Shown here: one piece after another, positions 1 through 7,883 of the stretch
How the letters are laid out: every line of letters starts with the position of its first letter
Numbering within the stretch: position 1 is the stretch's first letter
Source: Metaruminococcus_A gallistercoris
GTDB lineage: Bacteria > Bacillota > Clostridia > Oscillospirales > Ruminococcaceae
Assembly: GCA_904394975.1 (NCBI GenBank)
Contig: CAJFNQ010000020.1
Location: 30,175 to 94,174 of the forward strand
Direction: 5' to 3'
DNA length: 64,000 bases
Notes under the pieces: generated by a model
Databases searched by the model: none
Told to the model about the DNA's origin: nothing
Seen by the model: only the letters and a program-made list of their open reading frames with translations
Translations under genes and position numbers: made by a program

Positions 1-1
1 A

Positions 2-88
2 GAAAACAACCTGATCGCACTCAAAGGTGCAATCCCTGGCCCGAAGGGCGGCATTGTTACCATTAAAAGTGCTGTGAAGAAAGCTTAA
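2..88 (+). CDS. rplC: 50S ribosomal protein L3, C-terminal end (partial)
   Basis: Only the last 28 codons are in the window; the gene begins to the left. The tail ends in the conserved L3 stretch KGAIPGPKGG followed by a basic end and TAA. L3 is an early assembly protein near the peptidyl transferase centre. It is followed after 17 bases by rplD, the normal S10-operon order, which supports the call although the fragment is short. Confidence 0.9.
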   Translation, partial: ENNLIALKGAIPGPKGGIVTIKSAVKKA

Positions 89-105
89 CGGAAGGAGGAA
101 GCAAC

Positions 106-729
106 ATGCCAAACATGAAAGTTTTGGATAAGAATGGCAAAGAGGTTTCCACGATGGAGCTTTCTGATGCTATCTTCGGCGTAACCCCGAACGAGGCGGT
201 TATGCATATGGCTGTTGTCAACTATCTGGCCAACCAGCGCCAGGGCACACAGTCTACCCTGACCCGTACTGAGGTTCGCGGCGGTGGCCGTAAGCCTTGG
301 AGACAGAAAGGCACCGGTCATGCAAGACAGGGTTCCATCCGCGCTCCGCAGTGGAGACACGGCGGCATCGCTCTTGGCCCGAAACCGCGTGACTACCGTT
401 TTGCGCTCAACAAAAAGGTCAGAGCGCTTGCACTGAAATCTGCGCTTTCCGCGAAGGTTCAGGGCGGCGAGATGATCCTGCTCGATACATTTGCTATGAC
501 TGAGTATCGGACCAAAGAAATGGTAAACACCCTTTCCGCAATCGGCGCGGACAAAAAAGTCCTCATCGCACTGCCGGCTGTTGACAATGTGGTCATCAAG
601 AGCGCCGCGAACATCCCGGGCGTTAAGACCACCCAGTACAACACCCTGAATGTTTATGACATTCTCAACTGCGACAAGCTGGTTATGCTGAAAGATACCG
701 CTCTCAAACTTGAGGAGGTGTACGCGTAA
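106..729 (+). CDS. rplD: 50S ribosomal protein L4
   Basis: The product has 207 residues, the usual L4 length. L4 binds 23S rRNA domain I and its extended loop lines the exit tunnel. The loop is visible as the Gly/Arg-rich part around residues 45-90 (GGGRKPWRQKGTGHARQGS). The ATG at 106 has a GGAGGA site about 7 bases upstream. The stop overlaps the rplW start by one base (TAATG), so the two are translationally coupled. No L4-type autogenous leader can be judged because the operon start is outside the window. Confidence 0.97.
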   Translation: MPNMKVLDKNGKEVSTMELSDAIFGVTPNEAVMHMAVVNYLANQRQGTQSTLTRTEVRGGGRKPWRQKGTGHARQGSIRAPQWRHGGIALGPKPRDYRFALNKKVRALALKSALSAKVQGGEMILLDTFAMTEYRTKEMVNTLSAIGADKKVLIALPAVDNVVIKSAANIPGVKTTQYNTLNVYDILNCDKLVMLKDTALKLEEVYA

Positions 730-1022
730 TGAAAGCGCCACAGGATATCATCATTCGCCCGGTCATGACAGAGAAATCCATCATGAGCGTTGGTGAGAAA
801 AAATACACCTTTAAGGTTGCAAAGGATTCCAACAAGATTGAGATTGCACAGGCTGTTGAAGTTCTTTTCGGCGTCAAAGTCAAAAAGGTCAACACCATGA
901 ACTGCAAAGGCCGTCGGAAACGCATGGGCATGAATGTCGGCTATCAGCCGGATTACAAAAAGGCCATCGTTACCCTGACCGAGGATTCCAAGGGCATCGA
1001 GGTATTCGAAAGCCTCGCATAA
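729..1022 (+). CDS. rplW: 50S ribosomal protein L23
   Basis: The product has 97 residues and the L23 fold signature: an N-terminal IIRPVMTEKS motif and a central basic region. L23 sits at the tunnel exit and is the docking site for trigger factor and SRP (family knowledge). The start overlaps the rplD stop. It is followed by a 95-base gap with two hairpins before rplB, unusually long for this operon. Confidence 0.97.
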   Translation: MKAPQDIIIRPVMTEKSIMSVGEKKYTFKVAKDSNKIEIAQAVEVLFGVKVKKVNTMNCKGRRKRMGMNVGYQPDYKKAIVTLTEDSKGIEVFESLA

Positions 1023-1117
1023 GCCGACTGCAACAGTCCGGGTAGGTCCCGGACGGTGATGTATGGGGACGGCGGGTAAGGGCTGTCCTCGCTAAACCGA
1101 AACAAGGAGTGAAAACA
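1023..1117 (+). promoter_or_regulatory. rplW-rplB intergenic RNA with two hairpins
   Basis: Hairpin 1 pairs 1036-1042 (GTCCGGG) with 1048-1054 (CCCGGAC), a perfect 7-bp stem with a TAGGT loop. Hairpin 2 pairs 1067-1073 with 1082-1088 (7 bp, one G-U). Neither is followed by a T-run, so these are not simple terminators. Most other gaps in this operon are 10-30 bases. An RNA-processing or r-protein binding role is possible but unproven. Confidence 0.5.
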
Positions 1118-1951
1118 ATGGCAATTAAAAGCTACAAGCCGACAACAGCTTCCAGACGTCATATGACAGTTGTTGATTATTCGGCTCTTTCCAAAGTAGC
1201 ACCGGAAAAAAGCCTGCTTGAGCCGCTCAAGAAGACTTCCGGCCGTAACAGCTACGGAAGAATCACCGTTCGTCATCACGGCGGCGGAAACAGAAGAAAA
1301 TACCGTGTCATCGATTTCAAGCGCGACAAAGTCGGCATGAACGCAGAGGTTATGACCATTGAGTACGACCCGAACCGTTCCGCTCACATTGCGCTGATTA
1401 AATATGAAGACGGTGAGAAACGCTACATCATCGCACCGATCGGCCTGAAGGTCGGCGACATGGTTCGCAACGGTGCAGATGCGGACATCAAACCGGGCAA
1501 CGCTCTTCCGCTGAGCGCAATTCCGGTCGGTACCGTCATCCACAACATTGAGCTTTACCCGGGCAAAGGCGCTCAGCTGGTTCGTTCCGCTGGTAACATG
1601 GCTCAGTTGATGGCAAAAGAGGGCATTTACGCACTCATCCGTCTGCCGTCCGGCGAGCAGAGAAACATTCCTGCGAACTGCATGGCAACCATCGGTCAGG
1701 TCGGCAACACCGATCACGAGAACACCAACATTGGTAAGGCCGGTAAAAAACGCCACATGGGCTGGCGCCCCTCTGTCCGCGGTTCTGTTATGAACCCGAA
1801 CGATCACCCGCACGGTGGTGGTGAAGGTAAATCGCCGATCGGACGTCCGGGACCTGTTACACCTTGGGGTAAACCGACCCTCGGTTACAAGACCCGTGCG
1901 AAACATCATCGCTCCGATAAATTTATCGTGAAACGCAGAAATGCGAAATAA
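1118..1951 (+). CDS. rplB: 50S ribosomal protein L2
   Basis: Starting at the ATG at 1118 gives 277 residues, the family length; AAGGAG lies 8 bases upstream. A GTG at 1109 would lie inside the ribosome site and is rejected. L2 is needed for subunit association and peptidyl transfer. The conserved C-terminal segment around the functionally important histidine is visible (NPNDHPHGGGEGKSPIGR, about residues 224-242), followed by the basic tail. Confidence 0.97.
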   Translation: MAIKSYKPTTASRRHMTVVDYSALSKVAPEKSLLEPLKKTSGRNSYGRITVRHHGGGNRRKYRVIDFKRDKVGMNAEVMTIEYDPNRSAHIALIKYEDGEKRYIIAPIGLKVGDMVRNGADADIKPGNALPLSAIPVGTVIHNIELYPGKGAQLVRSAGNMAQLMAKEGIYALIRLPSGEQRNIPANCMATIGQVGNTDHENTNIGKAGKKRHMGWRPSVRGSVMNPNDHPHGGGEGKSPIGRPGPVTPWGKPTLGYKTRAKHHRSDKFIVKRRNAK

Positions 1952-1974
1952 GCCGAAAGGAGACAGATGAATCT

Positions 1975-2256
1975 ATGGGCAGAAGTGTTAAAAAAGGGCC
2001 ATACGTTCAGCCGGCCCTCTTACAGCGTGTTCAGAAGATGAACGAAACAGGGGAAAAAGTTGTGCTCAAAACCTGGAGCCGTGCTTCCACCATTTTCCCT
2101 GATTTTGTAGGCCATACATTTGCCGTCCATGACGGACGCAAACACGTACCGGTATATGTCACTGAGGATATGGTAGGTCACAAACTCGGCGAGTTTGCAC
2201 CGACCAGAACTTACAAAGGCCATGCCGGCTCTAAGACATCAAACAACGGTAAGTAA
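1975..2256 (+). CDS. rpsS: 30S ribosomal protein S19
   Basis: The product has 93 residues, begins MGRSVKKGPYV and contains the typical GHTFAVHDGRKHVPVYV core. S19 sits in the head of the 30S subunit and contacts S13. AAAGGAG is upstream of the ATG at 1975; another ATG at 1967 is too close to the ribosome site. It lies 23 bases after rplB in the standard order. Confidence 0.97.
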   Translation: MGRSVKKGPYVQPALLQRVQKMNETGEKVVLKTWSRASTIFPDFVGHTFAVHDGRKHVPVYVTEDMVGHKLGEFAPTRTYKGHAGSKTSNNGK

Positions 2257-2276
2257 GGCCGGAAGGAGGATTTTGA

Positions 2277-2612
2277 ATGGAAGCTAGGGCTTATCTCAGA
2301 CATGCCCGTATCGCCCCGAGAAAAGTTCAGATTGTACTGGACCTGATCCGCAACAAGCCGGTCGATCTCGCGATGGCGATTTTGAAAAACACACCGAAAG
2401 CTGCGTGTGAGCCTCTGGTAAAACTTCTGGCATCAGCAATTGCTAACGCCGAAAACAATCATGGTATGAACAGAGACGATCTTTACGTTGCAGAGTGCTT
2501 CGTCACTCCCGGGCCGACACTCAAACGCATTCGGCCGAGAGCGCAGGGCAGAGCATTTAAGGTTCTGAAAAGAACTTCTCATATCACCCTTGTGTTGAAG
2601 GAAAAAGAATAA
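2277..2612 (+). CDS. rplV: 50S ribosomal protein L22
   Basis: The product has 111 residues. The beta-hairpin that lines the exit tunnel, where macrolide-resistance changes are known in the family, corresponds to the basic segment near residues 80-100 (GPTLKRIRPRAQGRAF). A GGAAGGAGG site precedes the ATG at 2277. It sits between rpsS and rpsC as usual. Confidence 0.97.
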   Translation: MEARAYLRHARIAPRKVQIVLDLIRNKPVDLAMAILKNTPKAACEPLVKLLASAIANAENNHGMNRDDLYVAECFVTPGPTLKRIRPRAQGRAFKVLKRTSHITLVLKEKE

Positions 2613-2632
2613 GCTGAAAGAGGAGGTAAACT

Positions 2633-3343
2633 ATGGGACAGAAAGTAAACCCACACGGTTTTAGAGTGGGCGTAATCAAAGACTGGGATTCCCGCTGGTT
2701 TGTGAACGATGCTGCTTTCGGCGATACTCTCGTTGAGGATTACAAGGTCCGTAAGTATCTGAAGAAAAAACTGTACGCGGCAGGCGTTCCGCGCATCGAG
2801 ATTGAGCGTGACGCCCTTCGAATTAGAATCCACATTCACTGTGCAAAACCGGGTCTGGTCATCGGCCGCGGCGGCGCTGAGATTGAGAAACTCCGTGCGG
2901 AGCTTCAGAAAATGCTCGGCAAAACCGTTCTCATCAACATTGTTGAGGTGAAACAGCCTGATCTGAACGCACAGCTCGTTGCAGAGAACATTGCTTCTCA
3001 GCTGGAGCGCAGAATTTCGTTCCGCCGTGCAATGAAACAGTGCATTGGCAGAACCATGAAATTGGGCGCAAAAGGTATTAAAACGACCGTTTCCGGCCGT
3101 CTCGGCGGCGCTGAAATCGCGCGTTCCGAAAGCTATCATGAGGGTACCATCCCTCTTCAGACCCTCCGTGCAGACATCGATTACGGTTTTGCTGAGGCAA
3201 ACACCACCTACGGAAAAATCGGTGTAAAGACATGGATCTACAAAGGTGAAGTTCTGAAAGGCGACCTTGCTGCTTCTGCTTCCCGCAGAACCGAAAGAGA
3301 AAACAGCCGCAGAAGACCCCGCAGAGAAGGAGGTAGCAAGTAA
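2633..3343 (+). CDS. rpsC: 30S ribosomal protein S3
   Basis: The product has 236 residues. S3 lines the mRNA entry site and contributes to helicase activity. A type II KH domain is visible with its GRGG loop (GLVIGRGGAEIEKLR) near residues 75-90, then the C-terminal S3 domain, then an Arg-rich tail (RRTERENSRRRPRREGG). The stop TAA overlaps the rplP ATG by one base, indicating coupled translation. Confidence 0.97.
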   Translation: MGQKVNPHGFRVGVIKDWDSRWFVNDAAFGDTLVEDYKVRKYLKKKLYAAGVPRIEIERDALRIRIHIHCAKPGLVIGRGGAEIEKLRAELQKMLGKTVLINIVEVKQPDLNAQLVAENIASQLERRISFRRAMKQCIGRTMKLGAKGIKTTVSGRLGGAEIARSESYHEGTIPLQTLRADIDYGFAEANTTYGKIGVKTWIYKGEVLKGDLAASASRRTERENSRRRPRREGGSK

Positions 3344-3762
3344 TGCTGTTACCAAAGCGTGTTAAATACCGCCGCGTTCACAGAGGACGTATGACCGGTA
3401 AAGCCACCCGCGGCAATACCGTGACTTACGGCGAATATGGCTTGCAGGCACTGCAGCCGGCTTGGATTACCTCGAACCAGATTGAGGCGGCTCGTATCGC
3501 CATGACCCGTTACATCAAACGTGGCGGTCAGGTTTGGATCAAAATTTTCCCGGATAAACCGGTTACAGAGAAACCGGCTGAAACTCGAATGGGTTCCGGT
3601 AAAGGTTCTCCGGAGTACTGGGTAGCTGTTGTAAAACCGGGCAGAGTCCTGTTTGAGATCGCAGGCGTTCCGGAAGAGACTGCAAGAGAAGCTATGCGTC
3701 TTGCAATGCACAAGCTGCCGATCAAATGTAAATTCGTATCTAAGACAGGCGGTGAGCAATAA
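3343..3762 (+). CDS. rplP: 50S ribosomal protein L16
   Basis: The product has 139 residues with the L16 start MLLPKRVKYRRVHRGR. L16 organises the A-site finger and tRNA acceptor region. The motif RMGSGKGSPEYWVAVVKPG around residues 80-97 is the conserved core loop. Both ends overlap the neighbours by one base (rpsC stop and rpmC start), so rpsC-rplP-rpmC form a tightly coupled trio. Confidence 0.97.
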   Translation: MLLPKRVKYRRVHRGRMTGKATRGNTVTYGEYGLQALQPAWITSNQIEAARIAMTRYIKRGGQVWIKIFPDKPVTEKPAETRMGSGKGSPEYWVAVVKPGRVLFEIAGVPEETAREAMRLAMHKLPIKCKFVSKTGGEQ

Positions 3763-3968
3763 TGAAGGCATTAGAAATTCGTGATATGACACTTGCCGAG
3801 ATGAATCAGAAGGTGAGCGATCTTAAAGCGGAGCTTTTCAATCTGCGCTTTCAGCTTGCAGTCAATCAGCTCGAGAATCCTCAGCGCATCAAGGCTGTTA
3901 AAAGAGACATTGCTCGCTTGAAAACAGTCATCCGCGAGCAGGAGCTCAAGGAAACCGCTGGTAAGTAA
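3762..3968 (+). CDS. rpmC: 50S ribosomal protein L29
   Basis: The product has 68 residues forming the two-helix L29 fold. The conserved segment LFNLRFQLAVNQLENPQRI is near residues 25-43. L29 lies beside L23 at the exit tunnel. Its ATG overlaps the rplP stop. The strong ribosome site of the next gene, rpsQ, follows the stop. Confidence 0.96.
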   Translation: MKALEIRDMTLAEMNQKVSDLKAELFNLRFQLAVNQLENPQRIKAVKRDIARLKTVIREQELKETAGK

Positions 3969-3986
3969 GGAAGGGAGGATTAAGCT

Positions 3987-4244
3987 GTGAGTGAGAGAAA
4001 CCTCAGAAAGACCAGAGTAGGTATGGTTGTCAGCAACAAAATGGACAAAACCGTTGTTGTTACCATTGCTGACAATGTAAAACATCCTCTTTATAAAAAG
4101 ATCATCAAACGCACCGTTAAGCTTAAAGCCCATGATGAAGGCAATGCCTGCAACATCGGCGACAAGGTGTTGGTTATGGAAACCCGTCCTTTGTCCAAAG
4201 ACAAGAGATGGAGAGTTGTAGAAATCATTGAAAAGGCGAAATAA
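3987..4244 (+). CDS. rpsQ: 30S ribosomal protein S17
   Basis: The product has 85 residues with an OB-fold and the S17 motif GMVVSNKMDKTVVV near residues 12-25, then the conserved LVMETRPLSKDKRWRVVEI end. It starts at a GTG (3987) preceded by GGGAGG. S17 binds 16S rRNA early in assembly. Confidence 0.97.
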   Translation: MSERNLRKTRVGMVVSNKMDKTVVVTIADNVKHPLYKKIIKRTVKLKAHDEGNACNIGDKVLVMETRPLSKDKRWRVVEIIEKAK

Positions 4245-4272
4245 TTAGCGCCGAATAAAGGAGGCTTGCACT

Positions 4273-4641
4273 GTGATACAGATGCAGAGTTACCTGAAGG
4301 TTGCCGACAACACCGGTGCGAAAGAATTAATGTGCATCCGTGTGTTGGGTGGTTCCCGCAGAAGGTATGCGAATATCGGCGACGTGGTCGTTGCTTCGGT
4401 CAAAAAAGCAACACCCGGCGGCGTTGTAAAAAAAGGCGATGTTGTGAAAGCTGTTATCGTTCGTTCCGCGAAAGGCGTTCGCCGTGACGACGGAACCTAC
4501 ATCCGTTTCGACGAGAATGCAGCAGTCATCATCCGTGAAGACAAAAACCCGAGAGGTACCCGTATTTTTGGGCCTGTCGCCAGAGAGCTCCGCGAGAAAG
4601 AGTATTTGAAGATCCTTTCCCTCGCGCCGGAAGTTCTTTAA
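4273..4641 (+). CDS. rplN: 50S ribosomal protein L14
   Basis: The product is exactly 122 residues, the invariant L14 length. It contains the typical MIQMQSYLKVADNTGAKELMCI start and a C-terminal FGPVARELREKEYLKILSLAPEVL end. The start is a GTG with AAAGGAGG 9 bases upstream. L14 forms inter-subunit bridges and binds the silencing factor RsfS. Confidence 0.98.
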   Translation: MIQMQSYLKVADNTGAKELMCIRVLGGSRRRYANIGDVVVASVKKATPGGVVKKGDVVKAVIVRSAKGVRRDDGTYIRFDENAAVIIREDKNPRGTRIFGPVARELREKEYLKILSLAPEVL

Positions 4642-4659
4642 TTGGAGGTGCACTTGAAA

Positions 4660-4977
4660 ATGAGTAAAGTACACGTAAAACGCGACGATACCGTTGTGAT
4701 CCTCACCGGTAAAGACAAAGGCAAACAGGGTAAAGTACTGGAAGTAAGCCCTTCTGAGCAGAAGGTCATTATCGAAGGCTGCAACATCGTCAGCAAACAC
4801 GTAAAACCGAGAAGAATGGGCGAGACCGGCGGTATTGTAAAAGCTGAGTCCCCGATCTATGCTTGCAAGGTGCAGGTTGTCTGCCCGAAATGCAAGAAGC
4901 CGACCAGAGTCGGCCATAAAGTTGCCGAAGACGGCAAAAAAGAGCGCTTGTGCAAAAAATGCGGCGCAACCTTTTAA
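4660..4977 (+). CDS. rplX: 50S ribosomal protein L24, zinc-binding form
   Basis: The ATG at 4660 lies 9 bases after GGAGGTG (4644-4650) and gives 105 residues. The N-terminal KOW motif is visible (VILTGKDKGKQGKVLEV). The C-terminus carries CPKC and CKKC pairs about 22 residues apart, predicting a bound zinc. L24 nucleates 50S assembly and sits at the tunnel exit. Confidence 0.96.
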   Translation: MSKVHVKRDDTVVILTGKDKGKQGKVLEVSPSEQKVIIEGCNIVSKHVKPRRMGETGGIVKAESPIYACKVQVVCPKCKKPTRVGHKVAEDGKKERLCKKCGATF

Positions 4978-4993
4978 GTGAGGAGGAAACATC

Positions 4994-5533
4994 ATGGCAA
5001 GATTGAAAGATGCTTATGTAAATGACATTGCACCTGCAATGATGAAAAAATTTGGTTACAAAAGCGTCATGCAGATCCCGAAGCTTGAAAAGGTTGTAAT
5101 CAACGTTGGCTGCGGCGAAGCACGCGACAATCAGAAAATGATCGACGCGATCGTCAGCGACCTGGCTGCAATCACCGGTCAGAAACCGGTTGTTTGCAAA
5201 GCGAAAAAATCTGTTGCAAACTTCAAGCTCCGTGAGGGCATGAACATCGGCGCGAAGGTCACCCTCCGTTCCGAAAAAATGTATGAGTTCGTTGACCGTC
5301 TGTTCAACGTTGCTCTTCCGCGTGTCAGAGACTTCCGCGGTATCAATCCGAACTCTTTCGACGGCCGAGGCAACTACAATATGGGCCTGAAAGAGCAGCT
5401 CATCTTCCCGGAGATCGATTATGATAAGATCGATAAAGTCCGCGGTATGGATATCTGCTTCGTGACGACAGCGAAAACCGACGAGGAAGCGCGTGAGCTG
5501 CTTACCCTGTTCGGCGCTCCGTTCGTGAAATAA
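4994..5533 (+). CDS. rplE: 50S ribosomal protein L5
   Basis: The product has 179 residues with motifs LEKVVINVGCGEA and the GMDICFVTTAKTDEEARELL end. L5 binds 5S rRNA together with L18 and contacts the P-site tRNA. GAGGAGG precedes the ATG at 4994. Confidence 0.98.
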   Translation: MARLKDAYVNDIAPAMMKKFGYKSVMQIPKLEKVVINVGCGEARDNQKMIDAIVSDLAAITGQKPVVCKAKKSVANFKLREGMNIGAKVTLRSEKMYEFVDRLFNVALPRVRDFRGINPNSFDGRGNYNMGLKEQLIFPEIDYDKIDKVRGMDICFVTTAKTDEEARELLTLFGAPFVK

Positions 5534-5548
5534 GGGAGGAAACGTTAC

Positions 5549-5734
5549 ATGGCGAAAAAGTCTATGATTGCAAAACAGCAGAGAGAGCCGAAGTTTTCCA
5601 CCCGCGCCTACAACAGGTGCAAGATCTGCGGAAGACCGCACGCTTATCTGAGAAAATATGGCATCTGCCGTATCTGCTTTAGAGAGCTGGCTTACAAGGG
5701 CCAGATTCCGGGCGTGAAAAAGGCAAGCTGGTAA
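5549..5734 (+). CDS. rpsN: 30S ribosomal protein S14, zinc-binding type (S14Z)
   Basis: The product has 61 residues, the short zinc form. The zinc site is CKIC and CRIC (about residues 24-27 and 39-42), and the end VKKASW is canonical. GGGAGG is upstream. It sits in the spc operon, the usual place of the primary zinc copy in Firmicutes; no zinc-free paralogue is seen in this window. Confidence 0.98.
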   Translation: MAKKSMIAKQQREPKFSTRAYNRCKICGRPHAYLRKYGICRICFRELAYKGQIPGVKKASW

Positions 5735-5761
5735 GCTTTATAAGCAAAGGAGGTTAACGGC

Positions 5762-6160
5762 ATGCAAATCACCGATACTGTTGCTGATATGCTCACACGT
5801 ATCAGAAATGCAAATACCGCGAAACATGACACGGTGGATGTACCCGCATCCAACATGAAGAAGGCAATCGCCCAGATTCTTGTTGACGAGGGTTATGTGA
5901 AAAGCTTCCAGGTCATCGATGACGGGAAGCAGGGCATCATCCGTATTACTTTGAAATACGGTGCGAACAAGTCCAAAGTGATCACAGGTTTGCGCAGAGT
6001 TTCCAAACCGGGCCTGCGTATTTATACAAATGTTGAGGATATGCCGAAGGTTATGAAAGGTCTTGGCGTGGCGATCCTGTCCACTTCCAAAGGCATCATG
6101 ACCGATAAAGCGGCTCGCAAAGCCAACGTTGGCGGCGAAGTCCTGGCATTTATCTGGTAA
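5762..6160 (+). CDS. rpsH: 30S ribosomal protein S8
   Basis: The product has 132 residues. The N-terminal DTVADMLTRIRNANTAKHD and C-terminal GIMTDKAARKANVGGEVL motifs are standard. S8 is a primary binder of the 16S central domain and the autogenous repressor of the spc operon in E. coli. No obvious helix-21-like operator was recognised near its start here. Confidence 0.98.
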   Translation: MQITDTVADMLTRIRNANTAKHDTVDVPASNMKKAIAQILVDEGYVKSFQVIDDGKQGIIRITLKYGANKSKVITGLRRVSKPGLRIYTNVEDMPKVMKGLGVAILSTSKGIMTDKAARKANVGGEVLAFIW

Positions 6161-6178
6161 AAAGGAGGTAAGCGTCGA

Positions 6179-6724
6179 ATGTCACGTATTGGAAGAAAAC
6201 CAATCGATGTTCCCTCCGGTGTAGACGTAAAAATCAGTGGTAATCACATCACTGTGAAAGGTCCTAAGGGAACACTGGAAAGAGATTTCCATCAAGATAT
6301 GTCTGTCGCTTTGGAAGGCAGCGAGATCATTGTATCCCGCCCGAGCGAAGACAAGGCACACAAAAGCCTGCACGGCCTCACCCGCACCCTGATCGCCAAC
6401 ATGGTGGAAGGCGTTACAAACGGCTTCTCCAAAGAGCTGGAGATCAACGGCGTTGGTTACCGTGCTGCAAAACAGGGCAAAGATCTTGTTATGAACCTGG
6501 GCTTTTCCCATCAGGTCATCTGCCCGGAGATCGACGGGATCAGCATTGACGTCCCGAACCCGAACCGGATCGTAATTTCCGGCCCGGACAAACAGAAAGT
6601 CGGCCAGTTTGCTGCTGAAGTTCGCGAAAAACGTCCGCCGGAGCCGTATAAAGGCAAAGGTATCAAGTACGTTGACGAACACATTCAGCGTAAAGAAGGT
6701 AAAGCCGGTAAGGGCAAGAAGTAA
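6179..6724 (+). CDS. rplF: 50S ribosomal protein L6
   Basis: The product has 181 residues with the duplicated L6 fold. The C-terminal signature PPEPYKGKGIKYVDEHI lies near residues 150-168, followed by a Lys-rich tail. L6 binds helix 97 and is needed for EF-G-dependent steps. An AAAGGAGG site lies upstream of the ATG. Confidence 0.98.
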   Translation: MSRIGRKPIDVPSGVDVKISGNHITVKGPKGTLERDFHQDMSVALEGSEIIVSRPSEDKAHKSLHGLTRTLIANMVEGVTNGFSKELEINGVGYRAAKQGKDLVMNLGFSHQVICPEIDGISIDVPNPNRIVISGPDKQKVGQFAAEVREKRPPEPYKGKGIKYVDEHIQRKEGKAGKGKK

Positions 6725-6743
6725 TTAAAGGAGTTGACAAGAA

Positions 6744-7103
6744 ATGGTGAAAAAGACTGCTGGAACTGATTCCAGAATCAAGAGACACCGCAGAGTCCGT
6801 GCCAAGATCAGCGGTACACCTCAGCGTCCACGCCTTAATGTATTCCGCTCCTCCAAGAACATCTATGCACAGATCATTGATGATATCAACGGCGTTACTC
6901 TTGTTGCGGCTTCGTCGATTGAAAAAGGTTTTGAAGGAAGCGGCTCCAACAAGGATGGCGCTCGTAAAGTAGGCCAGATGGTTGCGAAAAAAGCCCTGGA
7001 GAAAGGGATCGAAGAGGTTGTTTTTGACCGCGGCGGTTACCTTTACCACGGTCGTATCCAGGAGTTGGCTGAGGGAGCCCGCGAATGCGGCCTCAAATTT
7101 TAA
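6744..7103 (+). CDS. rplR: 50S ribosomal protein L18
   Basis: The product has 119 residues with a basic N-terminus (RIKRHRRVRAKISGTPQRPR) that binds 5S rRNA and the conserved FDRGGYLYHGRIQELAEGARE end. The next gene, rpsE, begins 14 bases downstream at a TTG. Confidence 0.98.
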   Translation: MVKKTAGTDSRIKRHRRVRAKISGTPQRPRLNVFRSSKNIYAQIIDDINGVTLVAASSIEKGFEGSGSNKDGARKVGQMVAKKALEKGIEEVVFDRGGYLYHGRIQELAEGARECGLKF

Positions 7104-7117
7104 GAGGAGGTATTCAT

Positions 7118-7618
7118 TTGGCTATTATAGATGCTAACGCATATGATTTGAAAGAAAAAGTGGTTGCAATCAACCGCGTTTCCAAAACCGTAAAGGGCGG
7201 TCGTATCTTCAAGTTCGCTGCACTCGTTGTTGTTGGCGACGGTAACGACATCGTCGGTTTTGGTCTTGGTAAATCCGGCGAGGTTCCGGATGCGATCCGC
7301 AAGGGTATTGAAGACGCGAAAAAGAACCTGATGAAGATCTCCATTCGCGGAACCACCATTCCGCACGAAGTGATCGGTCGTTTTGGCGCAGCTCGCGTTT
7401 TGATGAATCCTGCTCCGGAAGGTACCGGCGTTATCGCTGGCGGTCCGGTTCGTGCGGTTATCGAAGTAACCGGCATTAAGGACATTCGTACAAAAGCTCT
7501 GCGTTCCAATAACCCCTGCAATGTCGTAAGAGCGACCATTGAAGGCCTTGCTTCTCTCCGCACTGCTGAGCAGATGGCAGAAATCAGAGGCAAGTCTGTG
7601 AAAGAAATCATTGGATAA
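7118..7618 (+). CDS. rpsE: 30S ribosomal protein S5
   Basis: A TTG at 7118 has GAGGAGG (7104-7110) 7 bases upstream and yields 166 residues, the family length. An in-frame ATG at 7085 would overlap rplR and lacks a site, so it is rejected. The N-terminal double-stranded RNA-binding domain (VVAINRVSKTVKGGRIFKF) and the C-terminal KALRSNNPCNVVRATIEGL motif are visible. S5 controls accuracy and the mRNA entry gate. Confidence 0.96.
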   Translation: MAIIDANAYDLKEKVVAINRVSKTVKGGRIFKFAALVVVGDGNDIVGFGLGKSGEVPDAIRKGIEDAKKNLMKISIRGTTIPHEVIGRFGAARVLMNPAPEGTGVIAGGPVRAVIEVTGIKDIRTKALRSNNPCNVVRATIEGLASLRTAEQMAEIRGKSVKEIIG

Positions 7619-7632
7619 GGGAGGATTCACTC

Positions 7633-7818
7633 ATGGCAGATAAAATGTTGAATGTAAAGCTCGTGAGAAGTCTTTCCGGCAGAAAAGAAGATCAGATTGC
7701 AACGGCAAAATCCATGGGTCTGAAAAAGATCGGTGACGTTTCCGCGCAGCCTGATAACGATGCAACCAAAGGAAAGATTGCTAAAATCTCTCACCTCGTA
7801 GAGGTTGTAGAAGGCTGA
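7633..7818 (+). CDS. rpmD: 50S ribosomal protein L30
   Basis: The product has 61 residues with the L30 pattern KLVRSLSGRKEDQIATAKSM and a C-terminal ISHLVEVVE. It lies between rpsE and rplO as in most bacteria. Two tandem hairpins follow its stop. Confidence 0.97.
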   Translation: MADKMLNVKLVRSLSGRKEDQIATAKSMGLKKIGDVSAQPDNDATKGKIAKISHLVEVVEG

Positions 7819-7868
7819 TTGTTCTTTTCGGAACAACGCTTAAAGCATTTGCCGCCTGAAGAGGCGGC
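7819..7868 (+). promoter_or_regulatory. Tandem hairpins between rpmD and rplO
   Basis: Hairpin A: TTGTTC (7819-7824) pairs with GAACAA (7831-7836) around a TTTTCG loop. Hairpin B: GCCGCC (7851-7856) pairs with GGCGGC (7863-7868) around TGAAGA. Neither has a T-run. Hairpin B ends 5 bases before the rplO ribosome site and could affect rplO translation or mark an mRNA processing point. Confidence 0.45.
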
Positions 7869-7883
7869 GGAATGGAGGTTAAG

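Noticed and set aside
953..1909. 318-codon minus-strand frame opposite rplB
   Set aside because: It is a shadow of a highly conserved ribosomal gene with no plausible start or domain.
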